A program made the translations under genes and the position numbers. DNA of 64,000 bases from Vibrio palustris (GTDB lineage: Bacteria; Pseudomonadota; Gammaproteobacteria; Enterobacterales; Vibrionaceae), in contig NZ_AP024888.1 of the NCBI RefSeq assembly GCF_024346995.1, positions 310,001 through 374,000 on the forward strand, in the 5' to 3' direction. Positions 9,150-17,920 of the stretch are shown in pieces. The first letter of the stretch is position 1. Every line of letters starts with the position of its first letter. Below the pieces are notes generated by a model that worked only from the letters and a program-made list of their open reading frames with translations, was not told the DNA's origin and did not search any database.

Positions 9150-9163
9150 TTGATTTCCATCAA
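9150..9163. promoter_or_regulatory. FNR box upstream of ompW
   Basis: TTGATTTCCATCAA is a perfect match to the FNR consensus TTGAT-N4-ATCAA. If it acts as a class II site centred at -41.5, transcription would start near 9198 with a poor -10 (TAGCCT, 9185-9190), the usual pattern for an activator-dependent promoter. The rest of the 450-bp gap from 8792 shows only AT-rich sequence. Confidence 0.75.
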
Positions 9164-9241
9164 AATAGTGTGGTTTTTATGTGTTAGCCTCATTTCCTGT
9201 AAAGACAATTATCCTAGCTCTCCAAATAAGGAAAGGAAATC

Positions 9242-9886
9242 ATGAAAAAAACATTATGTGGATTAGCTGTCATCTCTGCTCTCTTTTCAGCTAATGTTCT
9301 CGCTCATCAACAAGGTGATATCTTCGTGCGAGCGGGTCTCGCAGCGGTTGTTCCATTGGATTCAAGTGATGATATTTTAGACTCTAACGATGGGCTAAAA
9401 GTAAATTCTGCTGCTCAGCTTGGTCTAACTATCGACTATATGCTGACAGATCACATCAGCCTTGAACTGCTTGGTGCCACTCCTTTTGAACATGATATTT
9501 CAACGGACTTTGGCGGTTTAGGTGAAGTAGCCACAACGAAACAATTGCCACCAACGTTAATGGTTAATTATTATTTTAATGAACCAGCAGCTAAATGGCA
9601 GCCATATGCAGGTGTTGGTGTCAATTTCACCAATTTTTACGACAACAGCTTCAATGATACAGGTAAAGATGCGGGCCTAAGCGATTTAGATCTTGATAAC
9701 TCTTGGGGTGCGGCATTAGATATCGGTGTCGATTACCAGGTAAATGAACACTGGTTAGTGAATGCTGCAGTATGGTATACCGACATCAGAACCACCGCTC
9801 ATTATAAAGTCGCCGGTGATGAACACAGCACGAATGTCGATATTAATCCTTTGGTGTTTATGGCGTCTGTGGGCTACAAATTTTAA
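9242..9886 (+). CDS. ompW: OmpW-family outer-membrane protein
   Basis: 214 aa. A signal peptide (KK, hydrophobic core, cleavage after NVLA at residue 21) is followed by HQQGDIFVRAG, the conserved first strand of OmpW. The chain ends in Phe (VGYKF), as needed for outer-membrane assembly. The protein forms an eight-stranded barrel with a hydrophobic channel; in Vibrio it has been linked to salt, iron and oxygen responses and to colonisation. The start has a strong AAGGAAAGGAA ribosome site. The FNR box 79 bp upstream indicates induction under oxygen limitation, in line with E. coli ompW. It is monocistronic with a strong terminator. Confidence 0.92.
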   Translation: MKKTLCGLAVISALFSANVLAHQQGDIFVRAGLAAVVPLDSSDDILDSNDGLKVNSAAQLGLTIDYMLTDHISLELLGATPFEHDISTDFGGLGEVATTKQLPPTLMVNYYFNEPAAKWQPYAGVGVNFTNFYDNSFNDTGKDAGLSDLDLDNSWGAALDIGVDYQVNEHWLVNAAVWYTDIRTTAHYKVAGDEHSTNVDINPLVFMASVGYKF

Positions 9887-9910
9887 GCAAACTTATTACC
9901 CATATTGTCA

Positions 9911-9949
9911 AAAAAAAAAGCATGCGTTTTCGCATGCTTTTTTGTTTTT
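9911..9949. terminator. Bidirectional terminator after ompW
   Basis: Perfect stem AAAAAAGCATGCG / CGCATGCTTTTTT with a TTTT loop, flanked by long A and T tracts on either side. Confidence 0.9.
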
Positions 9950-10067
9950 TAAAGAGATCGATAGGGAAACATGTGAGTGAGTGTGATAGTGAAAGCAATT
10001 TAATGCGATGACCATTGTACCGCTGAGTTTGGCCCTTTATGATGCAATGGAATAAAAGGAGTATTGA

Positions 10068-10979
10068 ATGGTAGAACAAGTGACAATGGCGCCAAATGGG
10101 CCCGAATTATCAGAATTAGTACAAGGGTACTGGCGTTACACTGATTGGAACATGAGCACTCAAGAACGGTTAGCTTTTCTACAACAGCATATGGAGTTAG
10201 GGATCACGACTGTCGATCATGCTGACGTATACGGGTTGTATGAAGCTGAGCAGATGTTTGGTGAAGTGCTGTCTATTAAGCCAGCCTTAAGAGAACAACT
10301 GCAGATTGTGACCAAATGTGATATTCAGCTATTAACAGACAAACAGCCACAGCGTAAGATCAAGCATTATGATACGAGCGCTACGCATATTCAGCAATCT
10401 GTTGAGAATTCTTTGCGTTTATTAGGCGTGGATAAATTGGATGTATTGTTAATCCATCGTCCTGATGTACTTATGGATGCGGATGAAGTTGCCGATGTTT
10501 TTCATCACCTACATCAGAGTGGCAAAGTCGGTGCGTTTGGTGTCTCCAACTTTGAGCCTTCGCAGTTTTCTTTGTTGCAGTCTCGCTTGGATCTTCCCTT
10601 GGTCACTAATCAAGTGGAGATAAATCCGCTAAACTTTGACGTTGCCCACGATGGGACACTTGATCAATTACAACAAGCACGGGTACGTCCAATGGCGTGG
10701 TCTTGCTTAGCCCAAGGCGAGTTATTTGCCAATAGTTATGATGCGCGGACTCGCCGAGTTGTCAATGCATTAACTTCTGTTGGTGAAGAGATAGGCGCAG
10801 ACAATATTTCACAAGTGATTTATGCGTGGATTCGTCGCTTGCCTTCTAAGCCGTTACCTGTTTTGGGATCAGGCAAAATTGAACGCGTAAAAAATGCGGT
10901 CGATTCCTTATCATTAGAAATGACACGCGAACAGTGGTATGAAATTTGGACCGCATCAATGGGACAAGAAGTACCTTAA
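10068..10979 (+). CDS. ydhF: Aldo-keto reductase, YdhF type
   Basis: 303 aa TIM-barrel oxidoreductase. The catalytic tetrad of the superfamily can be traced: Asp in VDHADVYG with Tyr at the following position, Lys in VTKCDI, and His in LLIHRPDVLMDADEVA. The N-terminus (GYWRYTDWNMS) and the blocks GVSNFEP, TNQVEINP and RPMAWSC match E. coli YdhF closely. Function is NADPH-dependent carbonyl reduction; the natural substrate is not established. The start has an AAAAGGAG ribosome site 7 nt ahead. Single-gene unit between two terminators. Confidence 0.88.
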   Translation: MVEQVTMAPNGPELSELVQGYWRYTDWNMSTQERLAFLQQHMELGITTVDHADVYGLYEAEQMFGEVLSIKPALREQLQIVTKCDIQLLTDKQPQRKIKHYDTSATHIQQSVENSLRLLGVDKLDVLLIHRPDVLMDADEVADVFHHLHQSGKVGAFGVSNFEPSQFSLLQSRLDLPLVTNQVEINPLNFDVAHDGTLDQLQQARVRPMAWSCLAQGELFANSYDARTRRVVNALTSVGEEIGADNISQVIYAWIRRLPSKPLPVLGSGKIERVKNAVDSLSLEMTREQWYEIWTASMGQEVP

Positions 10980-11010
10980 CGCAGCGTGAATGAACAAGCA
11001 CTGTCTATAC

Positions 11011-11036
11011 AAAGGCGAAGCATGGCTTCGCCTTTT
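11011..11036 (+). terminator. Terminator after ydhF
   Basis: Stem GGCGAAGC / GCTTCGCC, ATG loop, flanked by AAA and TTTT. It could also serve the convergent dcu gene. Confidence 0.8.
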
Positions 11037-11089
11037 GTGCATTTATAGGAGAATATTTGTAGTGGTGTATATTTTGGCGTGCATTGGTC

Positions 11090-12418
11090 TCATCCGATCA
11101 CGATTTGGCCTAAGAGGTATCCCATGCATGAACCACTTACCACTGCAATTAAACCAACAGCCATAAACGAATGATTAAAATACCATTTTCCTATTTTGGT
11201 TGTGCCTGTAGTATCAAAGTTCACCGTGGCAATATCGGATGGGTAATTAGGAATGAAAAAGTACCCATAAAGCGCAGGCATTAACCCGATCACTAAGGCG
11301 GGCGGTAATCCAAGTCCTAATCCTACGGGTAACATCATACGAGCTACGGCGGCCTGTGAGTTGACAACGACGGAGACAATGAACAGCGCCAATGCAAATG
11401 TCCACGGATAATCTGTCACCATATCAATAATGCCAGCTTTAAATTGTGGCATCGCATATTGGAAATAGGTATCTGACATCCAGGCAATGCCATAAATAGC
11501 GATGGCTGCTACCATTCCGGATTTAAATACCACGCCGTTCGGTACTTTTTTGGGATCCATTTTCGTGACCAATAAGATTATGCCGCCAAAACACAGCATC
11601 ATCATCTGAATGATGACCGTCATTTTTATGGGCGAAGAGCCATCAACAATGGTGCGCACTCCTGGCCACATCGCGATGAATACAATAGACAATAGTGCCA
11701 ATATAAATAGGAGTACGGCATTACGTGCAGAGGTAGGCAGCGTTTCATTGAGCGTTGTCGCAGTAGTGCTTTCTATCCGTGCTTTAAATTGCGGGTCTTG
11801 CAGTTTGGCTTGGTATTCGGGATCACATTCAAGATCTTTACCACGGCGCATGCTGTAGAGTGACATTAATAGTACCCCAAATAGAGTTGAAGGGATGGTG
11901 ACCATTAATATCGAAAGCAAAGTAATGTGATGATTAATATCCGACAGTTGAGCTAAGTAATATACCACCGCAGCTGAGATAGGCGAGGCCGTAATCCCAA
12001 CTTGTGAAGCGACAGAGGCGGCGGCCATTGGCCGTTCTGGACGAATATTATTTTTTAATGCCACATCTCCAATGATGGGCATAATCGAGTACACGGCATG
12101 GCCTGTACCGAGCATGAACGTCATAAAATAGGTCACGAAAGGCGCGATTAACGTTACCCGCTTTGGATTCTTCCTTAGCAAGCGTTCGGCAATTTGGAGC
12201 ATATATTTTAATCCGCCTGCCGCTTCCAAAATAGAGGCGCAGGTCACCACGGCAAGAATAATCAGCATTACCGTAATCGGTGGAGAGGTCGGGGGCATAT
12301 GGAAGACGAAGACTTCGATGACCAACCCAATTCCTGAGACAACGCCTAAGCCGATGCCCCCGTAACGTGAGCCAATATAAAGCATACAAAGCAGAAAAAA
12401 GAACTGCAGATATAACAT
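11090..12418 (-). CDS. dcuB: Anaerobic C4-dicarboxylate carrier, DcuA/DcuB family
   Basis: 442 aa with about 10-12 membrane helices. The segments LEAAGGLKYMLQIAERLLRKNP, GTGHAVYSIMPIIGDVALKN and RPERPMAAASVASQVGI follow the DcuA/DcuB family residue by residue, and the late block YPSDIATVNFDTTGTTKIG is also diagnostic (blocks longer than 20 residues are at about 62-83). The carrier exchanges fumarate, malate or aspartate for succinate across the inner membrane during fumarate respiration. My recall of E. coli DcuB favours DcuB over DcuA, but the two are hard to separate by eye. Start: GAGAG about 8 nt before the ATG at 12418. The upstream region has only half-site FNR-like sequences. Confidence 0.88.
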   Translation of the reverse strand: MLYLQFFFLLCMLYIGSRYGGIGLGVVSGIGLVIEVFVFHMPPTSPPITVMLIILAVVTCASILEAAGGLKYMLQIAERLLRKNPKRVTLIAPFVTYFMTFMLGTGHAVYSIMPIIGDVALKNNIRPERPMAAASVASQVGITASPISAAVVYYLAQLSDINHHITLLSILMVTIPSTLFGVLLMSLYSMRRGKDLECDPEYQAKLQDPQFKARIESTTATTLNETLPTSARNAVLLFILALLSIVFIAMWPGVRTIVDGSSPIKMTVIIQMMMLCFGGIILLVTKMDPKKVPNGVVFKSGMVAAIAIYGIAWMSDTYFQYAMPQFKAGIIDMVTDYPWTFALALFIVSVVVNSQAAVARMMLPVGLGLGLPPALVIGLMPALYGYFFIPNYPSDIATVNFDTTGTTKIGKWYFNHSFMAVGLIAVVSGSCMGYLLGQIVIG

Positions 12419-12619
12419 AAGTTTACTCTCTTAAAAAAGGCAGAATTCGAGAGTGATTGTCTAATGACTTAGGCAGAAAAGACGGTTGTAAAATCAAGTT
12501 TTATACAGATAAACAAAATGATCATCAAAAATTTGAGTTATTTCACACTCTATCCTGTTCATGCTGTGCGCAGTTGGATCAACACGTGGCTTTTCAATGG
12601 CGTGCCGCGCAGAGATATA

Positions 12620-12660
12620 AAAAGCCCATGGTGGAAAGTCTATCCGCCATGGGCTTTTTT
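12620..12660. terminator. Strong bidirectional terminator beyond nadE
   Basis: AAAAGCCCATGG pairs with CCATGGGCTTTT; the stem extends through TGG/CCG to a small loop. A and T tracts flank it. It ends the leftward nadE transcript and insulates the dcu promoter region. Confidence 0.9.
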
Positions 12661-12703
12661 AAACAAGTTACGTTACGCCACCGCAACCGTGACGATTCAC
12701 CGT

Positions 12704-13534
12704 TTAATCATAAATAGTTGGGATCGGTTGGCGCTTATGCTGAGTGGCGGTATAAATAGCGACAATTCGCTCAATGACTGCATCTGGTACGGGTTTACCT
12801 TCCAAAAAGTCATCAATTTGATCGTAAGTCAAGCTGAGTGCTTCTTCATCGGCTTTTTGTGGTGACAGCTCTTCTAAATCGGCTGTCGGCGTTTTATCCA
12901 CTAGCACTTGTGGCGCGCCAAGCGCTGCTCCTACTTGACGAACTTGGCGTTTATTCAAGCCAAACAGTGGGGCGATATCACAGGCACCGTCACCATATTT
13001 GGTGTAGAACCCTGTCACATTTTCTGCTGAGTGGTCAGTACCGATGACCAGCCCGCCGGTATAACCTGCGATTTCATATTGCGCGACCATACGTGCGCGG
13101 GCTTTGACGTTACCTTTAACAAAGTCGACTTTCGATTCGTCACTAGGAAGAAGATCGGTATCTGCCAATGCAGTGCGAGTTGACGCATGAATGCCATCCA
13201 CACCGGGTTTTACGTTAACCGCCACAGAATGGGTTGGCTTGATAAAAGAGAGCGCTAATTGTGCTTCTTCTTCATCTTTTTGTTCGCCATAAGGCAGACG
13301 TACGGCGATAAAACGATAATCTTGACTGTCGGTTTCTTGGTTTAATTGGTCAATGGCTAACTGAGCGAGACGACCACAAGTAGTGGAATCAACGCCGCCA
13401 CTGATACCGAGAACCAAAGTGCGACAGCCTGCTTCTCGCAATTTGCCTTTGATGAAGTTAACACGACGCTCAATTTCAAATTTAGGTTCGATGCTTGCCA
13501 GAACATGCATCTCTTCACGTATAATTTGTTCCAT
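12704..13534 (-). CDS. nadE: NH3-dependent NAD+ synthetase
   Basis: 276 aa from the chosen start, matching the ammonia-dependent short NadE (E. coli 275 aa). The N-type ATP pyrophosphatase loop SGGVDST is at 45-51. The deamido-NAD and ATP site blocks [20 protein letters not shown] and [13 protein letters not shown] follow, then [20 protein letters not shown]. It makes NAD+ from nicotinic acid adenine dinucleotide, ATP and ammonia. The open frame begins 11 codons earlier, but 13534 is preferred: an AGGAAGAG ribosome site precedes it and homologues start here. It is divergent from a NadD-like gene across 109 bp, so the last two steps of NAD synthesis share a promoter region. Confidence 0.94.
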   Translation of the reverse strand: MEQIIREEMHVLASIEPKFEIERRVNFIKGKLREAGCRTLVLGISGGVDSTTCGRLAQLAIDQLNQETDSQDYRFIAVRLPYGEQKDEEEAQLALSFIKPTHSVAVNVKPGVDGIHASTRTALADTDLLPSDESKVDFVKGNVKARARMVAQYEIAGYTGGLVIGTDHSAENVTGFYTKYGDGACDIAPLFGLNKRQVRQVGAALGAPQVLVDKTPTADLEELSPQKADEEALSLTYDQIDDFLEGKPVPDAVIERIVAIYTATQHKRQPIPTIYD

Positions 13535-13559
13535 TACTCTTCCTTTTTCTTCCTGCATG

Positions 13560-13580
13560 TAATACAAAAATATCGTATTA
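13560..13580. promoter_or_regulatory. Inverted repeat in the divergent nadE / nadD-like promoter
   Basis: Arms TAATAC and GTATTA are separated by 9 bp of A/T-rich sequence, centred between the two start codons. It is a candidate operator for a regulator of NAD synthesis; I cannot match it to a known NadR, NrtR or NiaR box from memory. Confidence 0.35.
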
Positions 13581-13643
13581 TCATACCTTAATCATTGAAT
13601 TAGAAAACAGAGAAAACTGCATTCTCATTGTTTAGAGGAAACT

Positions 13644-14156
13644 ATGCCAAAAATTGCTGTCTTCGGTAGTGCATTCAATCCACCGTCTTTGGGGCATAAA
13701 AGCGTGATTGAGCGATTAAGCCATTTTGATCGCGTTTTGCTGATTCCAAGTATTTCCCATGCGTGGGGAAAAAATATGCTGGATTATTCCAGTCGTTGCG
13801 AATTGATTAATGCCTTTATTGGCGATCTTGGACTCAGTCATGTTGCCTTGTCTCGCATTGAAGAAACGTTACTAGAGCCTGGGCAAAGTGTGACGACTTA
13901 TGCGTTACTCTCGGCATTACAGCAACAATATCCGAGCGATGAGTTTACGTTCATTATCGGGCCAGACAATTTGTTTAAATTTGGGCAATTTGCACACGCT
14001 GACGACATTTTGAATCAATGGAGTGTGATGGCTTGCCCACAAACACTGCCGATTCGCAGTACTGATATTCGTGAGCGATTGTCGCAAAGTTTGCCTATTG
14101 ATGAACTGACCACGCCGACAGTCGTTCATATGCTCCACCAGCAGCAATGGTATTAA
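13644..14156 (+). CDS. Nicotinate-nucleotide adenylyltransferase-like protein (NadD family)
   Basis: 170 aa, shorter than E. coli NadD (213). The nucleotidylyltransferase core is clear: FGSAFNPPSLGH near the N-terminus (the (T/H)xGH loop, with Ser at the first position), FIIGPDNLFKF in the middle, and IRSTDIRERL (the ISSTxxR motif) near residue 145. The reaction expected is nicotinate mononucleotide plus ATP to deamido-NAD, the substrate of the neighbouring NadE. The Ser in place of Thr/His keeps a hydroxyl, so activity is plausible. A main-chromosome NadD normally exists, so this may be a paralogue with a shifted role. AGAGGAAACT precedes the ATG. Confidence 0.8.
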   Translation: MPKIAVFGSAFNPPSLGHKSVIERLSHFDRVLLIPSISHAWGKNMLDYSSRCELINAFIGDLGLSHVALSRIEETLLEPGQSVTTYALLSALQQQYPSDEFTFIIGPDNLFKFGQFAHADDILNQWSVMACPQTLPIRSTDIRERLSQSLPIDELTTPTVVHMLHQQQWY

Positions 14157-14176
14157 GCCCGCGGTGATTAGCGAGA

Positions 14177-14207
14177 CAATAAAGAGCACATAAGTGCGCT
14201 TTATTGT
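14177..14207. terminator. Hairpin between convergent genes
   Basis: CAATAAAG-A-GCAC pairs with GTGC-G-CTTTATTG with one mismatch and a TAAG-type loop. No extra T-run beyond the stem, so it is a moderate terminator candidate for both converging genes. Confidence 0.5.
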
Positions 14208-14215
14208 CCCACAGT

Positions 14216-14848
14216 TTATTGTAGTAAAGTCGAATAAATTTGTAAGCCTTGGTCGGTCAGCGAGTAGACTCGGCCTTCTTCTTTGACGACCAAGCCGCTA
14301 TTGACGAGTTGTCGTAAGTGAAAGTTGAACTTGGTGTGATCTTCTATGCCGACGACACGACATAAATCCATAAACTTAAGTTTACGGTGGATCTTAAGTT
14401 GTTTTACGACTGAGCGACGAATCGGATTCGATAGGGCGCTAAAAATCGAATCATGGTCACTTTCATCAATGTTCGCTTTTGGAGCGTGCTCTGCATGTAC
14501 ACGTTTGAGCGTTACCGACAATGCCGCCAAATTAAATGGTTTGGTTAAAAACTCATCGGCGCCTTTTTTCATGGCATCGACAGCGAGATTGACGGTGGCA
14601 AAGGCCGTGGTCACTATCACACCAATATTTGGCTGTAGACGGCGGAGTTGTGTCAGCGCGTCAATTCCGGTCATTCCCCCCATCACTACATCGAACAGAG
14701 CAAGATCAAAGGATTGCTCAGCGGCTTTATCAAGCGCGTCCTCGGCATTGTTACAGGCAATCACCTCAAATCCTTCAATAGTAAGGGCTTCTTGTAATAC
14801 TTCACGTAGTTGAGGGTCATCCTCAGCGAGTAGAAGTTGTAACGTCAT
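14216..14848 (-). CDS. Response regulator with ArsR-like winged-helix output
   Basis: 210 aa. Receiver domain 1-120: acidic pair Glu9-Asp10-Asp11, phosphorylation site Asp53 (LFDVVMGG), Thr80/81 and Lys103 (LTKPF). After a short linker, residues 128-210 form a winged helix that reads as an ArsR/archaeal-type HTH (SALSNPIRRSVVKQL, then HLRQLVNSGLVVKEEGRVYSLT), not the OmpR, NarL or NtrC outputs usual in Proteobacteria. Its ATG overlaps the end of the upstream histidine kinase by 4 bp, so the two are translationally coupled. Target genes are unknown. From memory, a similar pair adjoins nadE on V. cholerae chromosome II. Confidence 0.85.
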   Translation of the reverse strand: MTLQLLLAEDDPQLREVLQEALTIEGFEVIACNNAEDALDKAAEQSFDLALFDVVMGGMTGIDALTQLRRLQPNIGVIVTTAFATVNLAVDAMKKGADEFLTKPFNLAALSVTLKRVHAEHAPKANIDESDHDSIFSALSNPIRRSVVKQLKIHRKLKFMDLCRVVGIEDHTKFNFHLRQLVNSGLVVKEEGRVYSLTDQGLQIYSTLLQ

Positions 14849-16224
14849 AATGTATTCCTCGGTAACCGCACTTCGACCACTAAGCCATGTGGATTATTGG
14901 ATAAGCGCAGTTCACCATTATGCTGTAAAATCGTTTGTTTACATAGCGCCAGGCCCATACCGGTACCATCGCCTTTTTCTTTGGTCGTAAAAAACGGTTG
15001 GGTGGCTTTTGCTAATAGTGTCTCTGGCATACCCCCTCCGTGGTCGGATAATTGTACGATCGCGGATAACTTATCTTGGTAGCCATACACATGCAGAATT
15101 TTATCATGCTGGCTGGCATCAACGGCATTACTAATAATATTGCTAAATACTTCTTCTAATAGCCCAGCGTCACCAGAAATTTCAAGCTTATCATCTAATG
15201 AAATATCCAGCGTAAAATCCTCTAAACGGAACTGGTTGAGCGAGATGGCGGACTCGATCACTTTGTGTAACGACAGAGGGATCCGTTTGATTTGTTTGTG
15301 GTGAGCATAATTAAGAACTTCTTGGCTGATTTCTGACGCGCGGGCTAGACCATAGCGAATCCGGTTGATCTGCCGAGAGTACTGCTCGTTATCACTGAGC
15401 TGCATTTCTAATAGGTCACAGCTCATTAATGCGCTACTTAAAGGGGTTTTTATTTCATGGGCAACGGCCGACGTTAGCTCACCAAGCTCAATGAGTTTGG
15501 CGTCTTGTTGAGAGGTTTGCACGGTGGTTTGCAGCTGCTTATCGCGCTCTTCATCAAATACACGTAACGCATACCACAGCGCAATGAGCATACCGTATGC
15601 ACAGATTAAGCGTAGGCTCTGAAACCAAATACTCATCGATTCACTGATAAAACCTACACTACATCCGTAGCAAATAAGAGCGATACCTAACCATTGAAAA
15701 GGAGGGGCACTGCCATAACCATCTTCCTCAATATGTTTTGCATAGGTATAGACAGTTGCACCAGCCAGTACGCTCGAGCCCATCCCAAAGATCCATCGAA
15801 TTTGGTTGAGAGTTTGTTCAATAAACAATGTGTAGTTGAGTTGGTGATAGCGATAAATCAACCCAATGGAAAAAATCACGAGTACGATTAACATCGTATT
15901 ACGTATGAAGGTCACACGTTGCCAATGGGTATAATCCATCATGCACCAAGCAAAGGAGCTCAAGGTGAGAAAAGATCCCCATATTTTTATCGCGCGAAAG
16001 GTTTCGATATTTTCAGTCGTATGATATTCATGTTGATATAACAAGAGGTAGAAATCAGACCAGACGTGAAAACCTTGCAGTAAGCCAAAAATAGCAAACA
16101 TGGGAAGGTAGCGGGCAATACGGATGCGACTATTTTTTAAGTTACGAAAAAATATCGCGAAAAAAATCGCAAAGAAGGCTAACCCAAAGACTAAGTAAAA
16201 CTTAAAAAGCAGTAACATATCCAT
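14845..16224 (-). CDS. Membrane sensor histidine kinase
   Basis: 459 aa. The N-terminal 220 residues contain about seven hydrophobic segments with short loops, so sensing is probably within or near the membrane; no periplasmic domain is obvious. The dimerisation box is SAVAHEIKTPLSSAL with His256. The ATPase part has the N box (EEVFSNIISNAVDAS, about 355-369), G1 (DHGGGMPE) and G2 (GDGTGMGLALCKQ). It phosphorylates the response regulator it overlaps. The start could be the ATG at 16224 or the one at 16218, the latter better spaced from AGG. The signal is unknown. Confidence 0.88.
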   Translation of the reverse strand: MDMLLLFKFYLVFGLAFFAIFFAIFFRNLKNSRIRIARYLPMFAIFGLLQGFHVWSDFYLLLYQHEYHTTENIETFRAIKIWGSFLTLSSFAWCMMDYTHWQRVTFIRNTMLIVLVIFSIGLIYRYHQLNYTLFIEQTLNQIRWIFGMGSSVLAGATVYTYAKHIEEDGYGSAPPFQWLGIALICYGCSVGFISESMSIWFQSLRLICAYGMLIALWYALRVFDEERDKQLQTTVQTSQQDAKLIELGELTSAVAHEIKTPLSSALMSCDLLEMQLSDNEQYSRQINRIRYGLARASEISQEVLNYAHHKQIKRIPLSLHKVIESAISLNQFRLEDFTLDISLDDKLEISGDAGLLEEVFSNIISNAVDASQHDKILHVYGYQDKLSAIVQLSDHGGGMPETLLAKATQPFFTTKEKGDGTGMGLALCKQTILQHNGELRLSNNPHGLVVEVRLPRNTL

Positions 16225-16307
16225 AGCCTGAGTCTACTGCAGGCCTGTAAGACAATCAAACCTTTTACCGAGATATCCTCCTGCCTATGTCAGGGATTAT
16301 CGGCGAG

Positions 16308-16670
16308 TCAGTTAATCGTCATCGACTCGGTTTCTATCATGCGCGCGATCACGCCATCAATAAAAAAACACAGGTTATCCCGTTGATACTCATAAAGCTC
16401 ATGGCTTACTGGTGTGAGTCGGAGACGTTGAAATACCGAGTTTTCATCACCGAAACCGATCACAATGGTGTCACTATCCTCATCACACCAAGAAGTGAGC
16501 GAGATACAAGACCCATTGGCAGGGATAATGTCGAGATCAAATAGTGCAGGGTATTGTGTGCTAGCAGAAAAATGAAAAGTTGCTTGATCAAAAAACTTAC
16601 AGGTATCTTCGCCAATTTTTTTTAAAATTGCATGATGGGTATCGGTTAATAAAGGTGTATCTAGAGTCAT
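16308..16670 (-). CDS. Hypothetical protein, 120 aa
   Basis: Not recognised. A soluble, acidic protein without signal peptide or membrane helices (for example CDEDSDTIVIGFGDENSVF), with alternating hydrophobic stretches suggesting an alpha/beta fold. Four Cys residues are scattered and do not form a metal motif. It lies 83 bp upstream of the histidine kinase on the same strand and may be the first gene of that unit. Codon use resembles its neighbours, which supports a real gene. Confidence 0.6.
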   Translation of the reverse strand: MTLDTPLLTDTHHAILKKIGEDTCKFFDQATFHFSASTQYPALFDLDIIPANGSCISLTSWCDEDSDTIVIGFGDENSVFQRLRLTPVSHELYEYQRDNLCFFIDGVIARMIETESMTIN

Positions 16671-16999
16671 AGCATTCCCTACTTTGTGCTCAGTGCATCC
16701 ACTCCCTAATGATAGAACGTCTTTTTAGATTTGGTTGTTTTTTGTGCAAATGTTTATTTGGCAGTCTAGGCTTGGCGGTGGTCAACGTAGTCAATAGCAG
16801 TGAATTCCATGTTTATGGAGAGTACAACCTCGCTTATTGATGATAAAACAGTCAATTTTTTAAAATCGATATAATATATAAGCATTGTGTATGGGGTGGC
16901 GCAGCTGTAAACCGACGGTTCATGGTTTATTTACATGAGATTTTCCGCTACCTTATAGTGCTTAACAGGAACTCTGTGTATAAATGGATTGAAAGAGAT
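16671..16999. other. Intergenic region between divergent genes
   Basis: 329 bp. AT-rich; must contain promoters for the leftward hypothetical gene and the rightward binding-protein gene. Part of an upstream-extended reading frame (16922-16999) enters it, but has no ribosome site. TGTAAA (16906) and TTTACA (16930) form loose arms of an inverted repeat. Nothing else seen. Confidence 0.3.
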
Positions 17000-17815
17000 A
17001 TGACAACGAATACATTACAACAATATTGTCGACATTTTCTCGTGAGCTCAGCGCTCGCAAGCGCGGCACTTTCGAGCTTTTCTGCTCAAGCCGATACGAT
17101 TGATCACATTCAAAAATCGGGTGAATTAAGACTGTGTTTTGAGGCGGGTTACATTCCTTTTGAAATGACGTCAAAAGATGGCCGCTATGTTGGGTTTGAT
17201 ATTGATTTAGGCAAACATTTAGCGCGCTCGTTGGGGGTCAAGTTTGTGCCAGTGAATACAGCATGGGATGGAATTGTCCCGGCACTCAAAACCGGTAAGT
17301 GTGATTTCATTGCGGGTATGACAGTGACCCAAAAACGTAATCTCAATGTCTTGTTTGCAGACTCGTATATTAAAATGGGTCAAACCGTTCTCATCTCCCC
17401 GAAACTGAAAGATAAAATTCATAGTTATCGTGATTTGAACAACTCGAAATATACAGTGACTACCCAAATGGGCACTACTGGTGCGCAGGGCGCGAAAAAG
17501 TACCTTTATAATGCGAAACTCGATTTGTTCGATACCTCTGCGGATGCTGTTTTGCAAGTGATGAATAATAAAGCGGATGCATTTGTTTACGATTTCCCTT
17601 ATAACGCGATGTATGCGGCTCAGCATAAAGGTAAAATTATTCACTTAGATAAGCCTTTTACTTATGAACCGGTAGGCTGGGCGATTCGACGTGGCGATCA
17701 AGACTTCTTAAATGTGTTGAATAACTACATCAAACAAATTAAAGGTGATGGCACGTATCAGCGTATCTATCACAAGTGGTTTGAGACGGATACGTGGGTA
17801 TCTCAAGTTCAATAA
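17000..17815 (+). CDS. Periplasmic amino-acid binding protein (ABC, family 3), orphan
   Basis: 271 aa from the ATG at 17000, chosen because a standard signal peptide starts there (cleavage after SAQA near residue 32) and GAAAGAG precedes it. The mature protein shows the family 3 signature: PFEM, then GFDIDLGKHLARSLGVKFV, WDGIVPALKTGKCDFIAGMTVT and the C-terminal GDGTYQRIYHKWF. These receptors bind polar amino acids or opines through the carboxylate and amino groups. No permease or ATPase gene is adjacent and the gene has its own terminator, so it must share a transporter elsewhere or act in sensing. Ligand not determinable. Confidence 0.87.
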   Translation: MTTNTLQQYCRHFLVSSALASAALSSFSAQADTIDHIQKSGELRLCFEAGYIPFEMTSKDGRYVGFDIDLGKHLARSLGVKFVPVNTAWDGIVPALKTGKCDFIAGMTVTQKRNLNVLFADSYIKMGQTVLISPKLKDKIHSYRDLNNSKYTVTTQMGTTGAQGAKKYLYNAKLDLFDTSADAVLQVMNNKADAFVYDFPYNAMYAAQHKGKIIHLDKPFTYEPVGWAIRRGDQDFLNVLNNYIKQIKGDGTYQRIYHKWFETDTWVSQVQ

Positions 17816-17833
17816 ATACGTAAAATCAAATTA

Positions 17834-17867
17834 ATAAAAAAACCAGCATACTGTGCTGGTTTTTTAT
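17834..17867. terminator. Terminator between binding protein and eamA
   Basis: AATAAAAAAACCAGCA / TGCTGGTTTTTTATT with a short TACTG loop; strong in both directions, serving two convergent genes. Confidence 0.9.
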
Positions 17868-17920
17868 TATCTATATTGTGGTTTTTACCGTGTGGCATGA
17901 GAGTGTGGAGCTTTTAAGGC

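Noticed and set aside
12480..12560. FNR box for the dcu gene
   Set aside because: Only half-sites (TTGATGATCATTTT and TTGATTTTACAACC on the minus strand) were found; the second halves do not fit, although FNR control would be expected biologically.
12457..12865. Rightward small frames between dcu and nadE
   Set aside because: They read through the strong bidirectional terminator at 12620-12660 and into nadE antisense; no ribosome site.
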